Source: Desulfuromonadales bacterium
GTDB lineage: Bacteria; Desulfobacterota; Desulfuromonadia; Geobacterales; Pseudopelobacteraceae
Direction: 5' to 3'
Length of the DNA: 14,304 nucleotides
NCBI GenBank assembly: GCA_015688915.1
Contig: JAATGX010000136.1
Coordinates: 1 to 14,304 of the forward strand
The notes below the pieces were generated by a model. The model was not told the origin of the DNA. It did not search any database and saw only the letters and a list, made by a program, of their open reading frames with translations. Of the stretch, positions 6,769 through 13,199 are shown piece after piece. How positions within the stretch are numbered: position 1 is the stretch's first letter; each line of letters begins with the position of its first letter. A program made the translations under genes and the position numbers.

Positions 6769-7380
6769 TTGGACAAGAAGCTCCAGACCATATTTTGTAA
6801 CGTAATGTACGCCAAGAGCCCCACCCTGCGGGACCACTCGATCCAGACTGCCGAAATATCTAAACTACTGGTCCGGCGGCTCCGGGACAACGGTGTCGAT
6901 GCCGGATGCTCTCCCAAGGAGGCCTACTCGGCCGGACTGGTACACGATATCGGCAAGCTGTACGTCCCCGAGTCAGTATTGAACAAACCAGGGGATCTGA
7001 CAGAGCGTGAAATGGAAACCATGCGATTGCATACCTCCTGGGGCCGAGGGTTCGTGGAGAATACCGGCCTGAAGCGATACGCGGAGGTCGTAGCGCATCA
7101 TCACGAGAATGCCGGCGGCACGGGGTACCCTCAGGGACTCCGTGCCGGCGTCTTGGAACCACTCACCAGGGTGGTGCGGGTCGCCGATACCCTGTCCGCG
7201 CTCCTGGAGGATCGGCCGTACCGTCGGGGCATCGTGGATGACGACTTTATCCTGGCCAGGATGGAAGAGGACCTGGAGGGGCTGTTCAACGGCAGTTCAG
7301 GTGTAATCCGCAGAGCCGTCCTCGACTATCTGACAGCATTTCGCAAACAGAAGAGCATCAAGGAGGATACCCGTGCATAA
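6769..7380 (+). CDS. HD-GYP domain phosphodiesterase
   Basis: HD-GYP proteins are metal-dependent phosphodiesterases that degrade cyclic di-GMP. The 203-residue product is essentially a lone domain with no signal peptide, membrane segment or receiver domain. Visible ligands: H23, HD at 59-60 in VHDIGK, H88, HHH at 110-112, and D140 in RVADTLSAL. The GYP element reads GGTGYPQGL (116-124) and is followed by RPYRRG. The HHE-x-x-DGxGYP motif is slightly altered: HENAGGTGYP, with Gly in place of the usual Asp. The start is a TTG at 6769 with AGGA 8 bases upstream; no better ATG lies ahead of H23. It starts 10 bases after the lipoprotein stop and overlaps the VKOR gene by 8 bases, so it is embedded in the transfer operon. 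Enzyme activity is inferred from intact ligands. Confidence 0.88.
   Translation: MDKKLQTIFCNVMYAKSPTLRDHSIQTAEISKLLVRRLRDNGVDAGCSPKEAYSAGLVHDIGKLYVPESVLNKPGDLTEREMETMRLHTSWGRGFVENTGLKRYAEVVAHHHENAGGTGYPQGLRAGVLEPLTRVVRVADTLSALLEDRPYRRGIVDDDFILARMEEDLEGLFNGSSGVIRRAVLDYLTAFRKQKSIKEDTRA
7361..7366 (+). promoter_or_regulatory. Ribosome binding site for the GTG start of the VKOR-DsbA fusion
   Basis: AGGAGG lies 6 bases before the GTG at 7373 and inside the end of the HD-GYP gene. It supports the GTG start and translational coupling. Confidence 0.75.
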
Positions 7381-8437
7381 TTTCGTCATCAATCTGGCCG
7401 GCGTTACCCGGGCGGAACGGATCATCAGCTATACCCTGTGGCCGCTGCTCACCATCGCCTTGGTCGGCAGTATCCTGGCCGCCTTCGGCATCTGTTCCGG
7501 AGGGTGCACCGATGCCGCGAACTACCGCCTGTTCGGCCTGCAGTTCGCCACTGTGGGGATCCCATTTTTTGTGGCGGTCGCCATCGTGAGTTCCTGCCGC
7601 AATGACCGGCGTTTCCGCTACCTCTTCGACGTGCTGCTCGCCGGCGCAGCCGGAGCGGAATATCTGTTCATTTACATTCAAAAGCACCTGATCGGCCATT
7701 ACTGCCCGGTCTGCCTGGTGATCGCCGCGGCCGTGGTCCTGGCCGCGACCCTCCGGCTCGTGGAGGTGACGACGCAGGCCTGCCGGGCCTCCACTCCCGC
7801 ATACAAGTTCGCGCTCTACGCCATCCTTATGTTCTGCACCGGCTTCGGAGGTCTCACCCTCGCCGTTGCGGGCACCACGAACCCGGCTGATACGACAGCC
7901 AAAACAGGCACTATCAGCCAGGATATCTGGCTGGCCGGGCCGGCCTCACCGTCGGTCGAGGTCTATTTCGTCACCGACTGGTTCTGCGATTATTGCCGTA
8001 AAGCGGAGCCAGCCATCGAGGCCATGCTGCCGGCAGTGGGCCGCGCCGCCCGCTACACCTTCATCGATAAGCCGATCCACCAGGAGAGCCTCAATTTCAC
8101 GCCCTTCCACGCCAGCCTGCTGCTCAACGATAAACCGCACTATCTGTCCGGCCGGAAAGCGCTCCTGGAGTTGGCTACGAAGACGACGACCCCCGGCGAG
8201 GAGCTGGTCAGGAACGCCTTCGCACAACAGGGGCTCACCCTGCGCATGGCCGACTATGCGACCGTGGTCGGGCTGACCACCAGCACCACGGGATTCCTGA
8301 GGGCGAACGGCGTCACCATGACCCCGTCGGTCGTGATCCGGAACCGCATGACAGGCGAGCGCAGGACACTGTCCGGAGTCGAGAATATCGGTGAGGGGAT
8401 TGTCCTGATGACCATCAAGCGGTTGCAGGGAAAGTGA
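7373..8437 (+). CDS. VKOR-DsbA-like fusion, disulfide bond formation
   Basis: This 354-residue membrane protein joins two redox modules. The N-terminal part (about 1-170) resembles vitamin K epoxide reductase. It has roughly five hydrophobic helices, a loop Cys pair C41/C45 (CSGGC) and the active-site pair CPVC (C111, C114). VKOR enzymes pass electrons from thiols to quinone. After a short linker, the periplasmic part (about 190-354) is a DsbA/DsbG-like thioredoxin fold: VEVYFVTDWFCDYCRKAEP with CDYC (C205, C208) and the cis-Pro loop TMTPSVVI (P318). Such fusions are known in bacteria as self-contained thiol oxidases. The CX3C spacing of the loop pair is tighter than I remember for VKORs. It overlaps the HD-GYP gene by 8 bases and the next gene by 4. 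In the F plasmid the DsbC-like TrbB has a comparable position between trbC and traH, so this protein probably oxidises cysteine-rich TraN, TraU, TraH and TraG (inference). Confidence 0.87.
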   Translation: MHNFVINLAGVTRAERIISYTLWPLLTIALVGSILAAFGICSGGCTDAANYRLFGLQFATVGIPFFVAVAIVSSCRNDRRFRYLFDVLLAGAAGAEYLFIYIQKHLIGHYCPVCLVIAAAVVLAATLRLVEVTTQACRASTPAYKFALYAILMFCTGFGGLTLAVAGTTNPADTTAKTGTISQDIWLAGPASPSVEVYFVTDWFCDYCRKAEPAIEAMLPAVGRAARYTFIDKPIHQESLNFTPFHASLLLNDKPHYLSGRKALLELATKTTTPGEELVRNAFAQQGLTLRMADYATVVGLTTSTTGFLRANGVTMTPSVVIRNRMTGERRTLSGVENIGEGIVLMTIKRLQGK

Positions 8438-8751
8438 CAGAGGCGCCGTCAGGCATAAAGGCCGTCATCGAGGACGGCTCCTGGTTTGTCCTTTACGCTG
8501 TCAGCACGACGAAGTGGTTCAGGTGTGACCTGGAGCTGCAGGTGGAACCGTTAGTAACTATCGTTCTCGATCGCGCCAGCTTCGCGCGACTGGGGCGCAA
8601 CGGCTCCGCTGTCCGGCAACAACCGGATGGCGATTGGGTATTCCGCCTCAGTCCGCATATCTACCTGACGGTTTCCGCTGACCAGGCAGAGGAGTTCTTC
8701 AGCGCCTATGGCACCATCGCCTCAAACATCAAAAACAAGGAGGACGTATGA
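8434..8751 (+). CDS. Hypothetical protein, 105 residues
   Basis: I do not recognise this protein. It starts at GTG 8434, overlapping the VKOR stop by 4 bases (GTGA) with AGGGAAA immediately upstream, and ends in an ATGA overlap with the next gene. Both overlaps argue that it is a real operon member. It is predicted to be soluble and cytoplasmic, with no signal peptide or membrane segment. The sequence alternates beta-strand-like stretches (GSWFVLYAVSTTKWFRCDL, WVFRLSPHIYLTVSADQ) and ends in a helix (AEEFFSAYGTIASNI). It contains a single Cys. Confidence 0.65.
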   Translation: MTEAPSGIKAVIEDGSWFVLYAVSTTKWFRCDLELQVEPLVTIVLDRASFARLGRNGSAVRQQPDGDWVFRLSPHIYLTVSADQAEEFFSAYGTIASNIKNKEDV

Positions 8752-9032
8752 AACAGTGGATGTTCTGCGGTCGCCGCAAAGGCAAAGTTGTTCCGAATCA
8801 CGATTGCAAACCACCATGTTTTGCCGCGGAAGAGGAGCGCCAAAAACTGGCCACCCACTACAACCAGCTCCGGGATGAGATATTGCTGACGCTCAAGGAG
8901 AAGGGATTATTTGAGCCTACGCCGGAAGAGATGTTTTACGCGGGGCTTGATCACGGTCTACAGGAAAAGACCGCCTTTGCCATCGCGGCCCAGGTACTGC
9001 CCGCCGATGGGGGAATGAGCTGGGGTGATTGA
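8748..9032 (+). CDS. Hypothetical protein with N-terminal Cys cluster, 94 residues
   Basis: I do not recognise this protein. It starts at ATG 8748 with AAGGAGG at 8737-8743. The N-terminus has three Cys close together (C7, C20 and C24, the last two as DCKPPC), with a His at residue 18, so a small metal site is possible. The rest is helical and charged: a coiled-coil-like stretch around 27-52 (EEERQKLATHYNQLRDEILL) and a second helix pair. There is no signal peptide or membrane segment. It overlaps the preceding gene by 4 bases and the following small ORF by 8 bases. Confidence 0.65.
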   Translation: MKQWMFCGRRKGKVVPNHDCKPPCFAAEEERQKLATHYNQLRDEILLTLKEKGLFEPTPEEMFYAGLDHGLQEKTAFAIAAQVLPADGGMSWGD

Positions 9033-9180
9033 GGAACTCATCGTATACGAGCGTTGCACCGTTTGCGGCACACCTCTTCTTGGAGTGTATTCCTGCATAG
9101 GTACATGTGAAGGGTGTCGGCAGTGGGAACATCGCATAATTTTGGAGTTTAGGGGAGAAACTGACCATGAACGAGATTGA
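9025..9180 (+). CDS. Tiny Cys-knuckle (zinc-ribbon-like) protein, 51 residues
   Basis: A GTG at 9025, inside the end of the preceding gene, opens a 51-codon frame ending at TGA 9178-9180. The frame overlaps trbI by 14 bases and fills what would otherwise be a gap of about 134 bases in a gap-free operon. The product holds five Cys in a compact layout: CTVCG (C11, C14), then C24, C28 and C31 (YSCIGTCEGC), resembling a small zinc ribbon. Only purine-rich sequence (TGGG) precedes the GTG, so initiation would probably depend on coupling to the upstream stop. It is too short for compositional proof; the Cys pattern and tiling are the evidence. Confidence 0.5.
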   Translation: MIEELIVYERCTVCGTPLLGVYSCIGTCEGCRQWEHRIILEFRGETDHERD

Positions 9181-9517
9181 GCAGGAAGCTGTAGCCGTAC
9201 CCCGGCGCAAAACATACGTCACCACGACCAGGATGTATCTGACGGTCATTTTTTGCTGCATCACATCATCGATCGTATCGCTTGCAGTATACGACTGGCG
9301 CTTCGCAACGAAGATCGTAATTTCCGACGTTCCCGAGAAACTGCTCGAAATCAAGAAATTCGCGACGGCGGGGCAGATAACGCCGCAACAAGCGGCGGCC
9401 GTGAGCGATCAGGAAATGTCGGCCGCGAATAGCCTGGCGGATGCCATGCCGTCAAACTACACCGTAATTATGGGGGATGCCGTCCTTGGAAATCATAAAA
9501 AAATTCTCGCACCGTAA
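9167..9517 (+). CDS. trbI: TrbI (F-type), inner-membrane pilus protein
   Basis: F TrbI is a small inner-membrane protein that affects pilus extension and retraction. The 116-residue product has the same plan as F TrbI (128 residues). It has a basic N-terminus, one membrane helix (about 22-41), a short conserved stretch (SDVPEKLLEIKKFATAGQITPQQ, matching the F block with LTEEQ-like spacing) and an end resembling the YxVIxxxAVxxG motif (NYTVIMGDAVLGNHKKI). GGGGAG at 9152-9157 lies 9 bases before the ATG. In F, trbI precedes traW; here it lies far downstream, next to the peptidase and traF. It overlaps the peptidase gene by 41 bases. The assignment is by topology and the short motif, not a search. 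Confidence 0.7.
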   Translation: MNEIEQEAVAVPRRKTYVTTTRMYLTVIFCCITSSIVSLAVYDWRFATKIVISDVPEKLLEIKKFATAGQITPQQAAAVSDQEMSAANSLADAMPSNYTVIMGDAVLGNHKKILAP

Positions 9518-10031
9518 CCGCTGGTTGCTCATCGCGGCCGTGCTGGCGGTGGAGGTCTACGCTCTCTGCCATCTGAGGATTCCCCTGACCCGGTCCTTGG
9601 AGCATGTGGTGTTTTGGCGCATGCCCGACACGGGTCATCGCCGGGTCATCGCCACGGGCGACTACGTGACCTTCGACCAGCGGGTCCCTGTGGTTGTGGC
9701 GCAGGTTCCATCGATCGGAGAATTTATCTCCCGGCTCTCGGGCCGTCAGGCGGAACCGTCGAAGATTATAAGCCTGCTCAAACGTGTCGGCTGCTCTCCA
9801 GGAGAGACCCTCACGATGAACCCGAACGACTTCTACTTTTGCGACGGCCATTACCTGGCGAAGGGGAAGCGAGAGGTCGCTGGCAGGCCGGTCGCACCGT
9901 TCCGCTTCAATGGCCGGATACCGGCCGGAATGATATTCGTCATCGGAGACGATGCCCGGAGTTACGACTCACGAGTTTACGGCTTCATCAGCCGGGACAG
10001 GATAACGGGGGTGGCATGGGCACTTTTGTAA
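9477..10031 (+). CDS. S26-family leader peptidase, TraF/TrhF-like
   Basis: This 184-residue membrane-anchored serine peptidase belongs to the S26 (signal peptidase/IncP TraF) group, which matures pilins; in IncP TraF it also circularises them. One membrane helix spans about 15-32. The nucleophile candidate is S40 in IPLTRSLEHVVFW. The general-base candidate is K102 in LLKRVGCSPGETL, the usual KRVxGxPGD element. The C-terminal signature is IGDDARSYDSRVYGFISRDRITG (S162-R166). The usual SxPxGxY after the nucleophile reads SLEHVVFW here, so Pro and Gly are missing. ATG 9477 has no well-placed Shine-Dalgarno (GGGGG touches it); TTG 9486 would suit that GGGGG better. It overlaps trbI by 41 bases and traF by 16. 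No gene symbol is given because traF is already used for the F-type thioredoxin-fold protein next door. Confidence 0.8.
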   Translation: MPSLEIIKKFSHRNRWLLIAAVLAVEVYALCHLRIPLTRSLEHVVFWRMPDTGHRRVIATGDYVTFDQRVPVVVAQVPSIGEFISRLSGRQAEPSKIISLLKRVGCSPGETLTMNPNDFYFCDGHYLAKGKREVAGRPVAPFRFNGRIPAGMIFVIGDDARSYDSRVYGFISRDRITGVAWALL

Positions 10032-10939
10032 TCAGGGGCGTAGTGACGGCTTTCCTTTTCTACTTTGCATGTTGTAGCGCGCATGCCGGCAGCTTCTATC
10101 CCGACGAAGACAACGAGGCAGGCACGAGAGGCTACTACTGGTACGAAAAGCTCAAGGAAAAAGAGGAGCCTGACAAGCAGCCTCCGGCGGCGGCTCCGGA
10201 GAAAAAACCGACCGAGCCCAAGAAATACGAATGGGAGTCCCGGAAAGAACTCAAATACGACGACTTCACGCCCCAACAGATATGGGACATGCCGCCAAAA
10301 GAAATGGGAGACCTGCTTGACGCCTTTAAAGATCAGTCCGTACGGACGCTTAAGGAGTCTCATGTTCACGATTTTTATCGGATGCTCAGAACATCCATTA
10401 ACAAGGCTGCCGGTTGGACCAACGTACAGCAGATGGTCGTGAACAAGTATCCGGATGTGTCCATGGAGCACGATGCGTCCATAAATCCTCCTGGCCAGGA
10501 CGCTATCAAGGAAATGAAGCTGGCCGAGGTGAGTCAGAAGATCGCCACCTCCAGGAATGAGTATGGCCTCGTCTATTTTTACCGGCCCAATTGCCCCTAT
10601 TGCGCTGCCGAGGAAAAGGTCCTCCGTCTCTTCCAAGAATCGCGCCACGTTGAGATAAAGGGTGTCAACATCGCCGAACGTCCCGACCTGGCCGCCCAGT
10701 TCAACATCACGATCACCCCCACGCTGCTCTTAGTGCAGAAGGGCAATGAAGGGTATCAGCCCATATCCTACGGCGTGATCTCCCTGGAGGAGCTCGACTA
10801 CCGGGTCTTCTCCACGATCCGGCTCATGGAAGGCCAGATCGCTCCAGAGCAGTACGGCATGCGCGAATATGAACGGGGCGGTGCCTACGACCCGCTGGCG
10901 CCGCTCAACAAAAACCAGTCGGCCAGCCCAAGGAGATAA
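10016..10939 (+). CDS. traF: TraF (F-type), periplasmic thioredoxin-fold pilus assembly protein
   Basis: F-type TraF is a periplasmic protein needed for pilus assembly. From ATG 10016 the product is 307 residues. It has a signal peptide ending AHA before GSFYPDEDNEAGTRGYYWYEK, which matches the typical TraF start. A Pro/Lys/Glu-rich linker (about 45-72) follows, then a helical middle (to about 165) and a thioredoxin fold with YGLVYFYRPNCPYCAAEEK (C193, C196) and cis-Pro loop TITPTLLLV (P235). F TraF has the fold but lacks this Cys pair; here the CPYC is intact. GGGGGTGG ends just ahead of the ATG. The frame is open upstream to 9614, but that stretch is only a shadow of the S26 gene. It lies 3 bases before the next gene. 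Confidence 0.88.
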   Translation: MGTFVIRGVVTAFLFYFACCSAHAGSFYPDEDNEAGTRGYYWYEKLKEKEEPDKQPPAAAPEKKPTEPKKYEWESRKELKYDDFTPQQIWDMPPKEMGDLLDAFKDQSVRTLKESHVHDFYRMLRTSINKAAGWTNVQQMVVNKYPDVSMEHDASINPPGQDAIKEMKLAEVSQKIATSRNEYGLVYFYRPNCPYCAAEEKVLRLFQESRHVEIKGVNIAERPDLAAQFNITITPTLLLVQKGNEGYQPISYGVISLEELDYRVFSTIRLMEGQIAPEQYGMREYERGGAYDPLAPLNKNQSASPRR

Positions 10940-10942
10940 CTC

Positions 10943-11680
10943 ATGGAACCTCATAACAAAACCATTTCGTCCTGGCGCGACCTACCGACCGGGCCGGAAA
11001 AAACCGTAGAACCTCTCAAATATTTTGACCTGCCAGATGTTCCACCGTTCGCCAATAAAGTCCTCCTGTCCTGGAACGACCTGAACTTTCACGAACTGGA
11101 GCCCTACGTCATCCAGGAGCAAAGCCACGGTTGCGCCTCCGTAAACCTCTTCAAGGTCGTGGGGACCAAGCATACCGACTACGCCGGCGGCACCTGGCTC
11201 GACCTGCTCAACAACGGCCGCCGCATGCTGTCCAACCTGCCGCTGTTCAGGAAGAACCCCGGGTATTACCTGGAAACCGGTCCGAAGGTCCCGTATATGC
11301 ACTACATCTCGCTCGACGGCGGCGACATCTATATCGGAGCGGAGGGCAATCACAGAACCTGCATCGCCCAGTTTTATTTTTTCACGCAGGGCCTGACCAC
11401 CCTGCACGGGATCAGAGTGGACGACTACCGTATCGACTGGGCGTTCAAGGCCGCATGCGACGAACTCAAAACAACGGCACACAACCTCGGGCTCCCCTTG
11501 CACGTCTCCGTGAGCAGAAAGATGGTAGACAGGGATGATGCCGCTGATTGGCGTCAGGATCGCTTCACTCTGACCGCCCGGGTGATCGACACCCGCCGCC
11601 ATGACCCGCTCGAATTCAACCATGAAGGGCTTCAGAACTACATCCAGACTCTCAAAAGGCCATGGTGGAAGTTTTGGTAA
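10943..11680 (+). CDS. Unknown protein with a ParB/Srx-like GNHRT motif
   Basis: This encodes 245 residues with no signal peptide or membrane segment, so it is predicted to be cytoplasmic. The most telling part is YISLDGGDIYIGAEGNHRTC (121-140) followed by IAQF. A beta strand, then GNHRT and a helix, is the nucleotide-binding element of the ParB N-terminal/sulfiredoxin fold. The first 40 residues are Pro-rich; the middle has WLDLLNNGRRMLSNLPLF; the end is basic and aromatic (RPWWKFW). AAGGAG at 10930-10934 lies 8 bases before the ATG. It is tightly tiled between traF and traH. I know no F-plasmid counterpart. ParB-type domains can be CTP-binding DNA-clamp proteins, nucleases or unrelated enzymes, so no function is claimed. 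Confidence 0.72.
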   Translation: MEPHNKTISSWRDLPTGPEKTVEPLKYFDLPDVPPFANKVLLSWNDLNFHELEPYVIQEQSHGCASVNLFKVVGTKHTDYAGGTWLDLLNNGRRMLSNLPLFRKNPGYYLETGPKVPYMHYISLDGGDIYIGAEGNHRTCIAQFYFFTQGLTTLHGIRVDDYRIDWAFKAACDELKTTAHNLGLPLHVSVSRKMVDRDDAADWRQDRFTLTARVIDTRRHDPLEFNHEGLQNYIQTLKRPWWKFW

Positions 11681-11682
11681 TG

Positions 11683-11689
11683 AAAGGAG
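11683..11689 (+). promoter_or_regulatory. Ribosome binding site deciding the traH GTG start
   Basis: AAAGGAGA, with AGGAG at 11685-11689, lies 7 bases before GTG 11697. It begins two bases after the previous stop, supporting this start over the longer open frame from 11601. Confidence 0.7.
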
Positions 11690-11696
11690 AAAAACT

Positions 11697-13190
11697 GTGC
11701 GCTACGTCAAATTATTGTTCATCAGCATCGTTTGTACCACTCTGGTTTCTGTTTCTACCGCCTCTGCCGGCGGCTTTCTCGACGACTGGATTTCCAGCAA
11801 AACCTCCGGCAACGCCAACTACTTTAACGGCCAGAAACGGGGGATGCTGTTCGGCGGCTCCTTCTCTGGCCATTGGCCGGTCACGGAAAATAATCAACTC
11901 ATCACCGCCACACTTCCTCATACCTCCGGAGGGTGTGGCGGGATAGATTTTTATGGAGGCAATCTGGCATTCCTCAAGCCGGAGATGCTGGTAAAAAAAT
12001 GGCAGAACATCCTGCAGAACAGCGCCGGCATCGCGTATCAGATCGCCCTCGATACGATCAGCTCGAAACTCAATACCATCACGAACGTGGCCGAAGGTCT
12101 CTCCAACGCTATGAATCAAATGTCCATGGACGACTGCAACGCCGCCAAGGGGATAGTGACCTCGGTCCGGAACGGCGCCGAGGATATCGCCGAGGGGTTC
12201 AAAATGGGTGAGATAAGCTCTGGAGTCGATCAGGCCTTTACCGACTCCTACGCCACCCTCAAGCAGAGCATCCCTGCGGTAAAAACATTGTCAGACATGG
12301 ATAACTGGTTCAACAGCAATAGCGGCAAATCCCCCAGCAACGTGCCGAGCACGTCCGGCTGCACCGACCCCATTCTGGCCGGACTGTTTCCTTCCGATCA
12401 GGGTCAGTATCCACGAAGCGCAATCAAGGTCATCGGCAACGCCATTGGCTTACCCGAGGCGTATCAAGGGTTTCTGCGGGCCTTCATGGGGGATATGCTC
12501 ACCTTTTACATGGGAGGGGTGCAGGTTGCTCCTATCGATGGCTGCCCCAACAACAATAACGCCAATCTGGACTTTCTGACAACCGGGACTTTCGAGATCA
12601 TGGATACCAGCCTGAAATGTACCCCGACCACGGACGCGAATGGCAATCTGCAGAATTACATGTTCACGAAGCTGTCGAACATCATGAATGCCATGACCTC
12701 CAGCAGCAACCTGACCTCCGAGGACACGCAGTTTCTGTCCAGCATGCCGCTGCCGGTTTTGTACGGGCTGAGGATGGCTATCCTGTCCGGAGGCCAGGAC
12801 AACATGCTGCCCACCCTGGCCAACCTGGCGGCCACGGAATGGTTGGCCGCCGCGGTCAATGACGCCATCACGAGATTCGACCAGGTTCTGTTCAGCCTCC
12901 GGGACGCCGCCCGCAATTCCACCGACAGCGGGTCATCCGGAACAATGTGCAACCTCTCGGTGACCTCTCAGATGAGCAAGGACAGCATCAAGAAACTGGA
13001 AGATAACGCGAAAGCCCTCCAGGGGAAAATCATCGCCAGCCTTGAAAAACAGGTGAAGGACTTCAATGTCGTCAAGACCATGGGCGACCAACTACGAGAA
13101 ATCAACGGCATCCTCGACGCCAAACTCCAGCAGCATTTCAGCCCGTCGGTCGCCGCCCGCATGAAACAGAAGTTGGGGATCAACAGCTAG
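11697..13190 (+). CDS. traH: TraH, pilus assembly protein
   Basis: TraH is a periplasmic/outer-membrane-associated protein needed for F-pilus assembly. From GTG 11697 the product is 497 residues (F TraH about 458). The signal peptide ends TASA before GGFLDDWISSKTSGNANYF. Family landmarks follow: the RGMLFGGSFSGHWPV stretch, GGCGGIDFYGGNLAFL (Cys at 80), the LQNSAGIAYQIALDTI helix, MDDCNAAKG, and a long helical C-terminal part with coiled-coil character (about 425-480). The usual CPxC after the IALDTI helix is absent, replaced by ISSKLNTI. The frame is open back to 11601, but that part only shadows the preceding gene. It ends with TAG inside the ribosome binding site of traG. Confidence 0.9.
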   Translation: MRYVKLLFISIVCTTLVSVSTASAGGFLDDWISSKTSGNANYFNGQKRGMLFGGSFSGHWPVTENNQLITATLPHTSGGCGGIDFYGGNLAFLKPEMLVKKWQNILQNSAGIAYQIALDTISSKLNTITNVAEGLSNAMNQMSMDDCNAAKGIVTSVRNGAEDIAEGFKMGEISSGVDQAFTDSYATLKQSIPAVKTLSDMDNWFNSNSGKSPSNVPSTSGCTDPILAGLFPSDQGQYPRSAIKVIGNAIGLPEAYQGFLRAFMGDMLTFYMGGVQVAPIDGCPNNNNANLDFLTTGTFEIMDTSLKCTPTTDANGNLQNYMFTKLSNIMNAMTSSSNLTSEDTQFLSSMPLPVLYGLRMAILSGGQDNMLPTLANLAATEWLAAAVNDAITRFDQVLFSLRDAARNSTDSGSSGTMCNLSVTSQMSKDSIKKLEDNAKALQGKIIASLEKQVKDFNVVKTMGDQLREINGILDAKLQQHFSPSVAARMKQKLGINS

Positions 13191-13199
13191 GAGGCCTCG

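Noticed and set aside
9614..10015. The traF frame remains open upstream to 9614, suggesting a much longer TraF.
   Set aside because: The extra part overlaps the S26 peptidase in another frame and has the Arg/Pro/Gly-rich look of a shadow. ATG 10016 begins a proper signal peptide.
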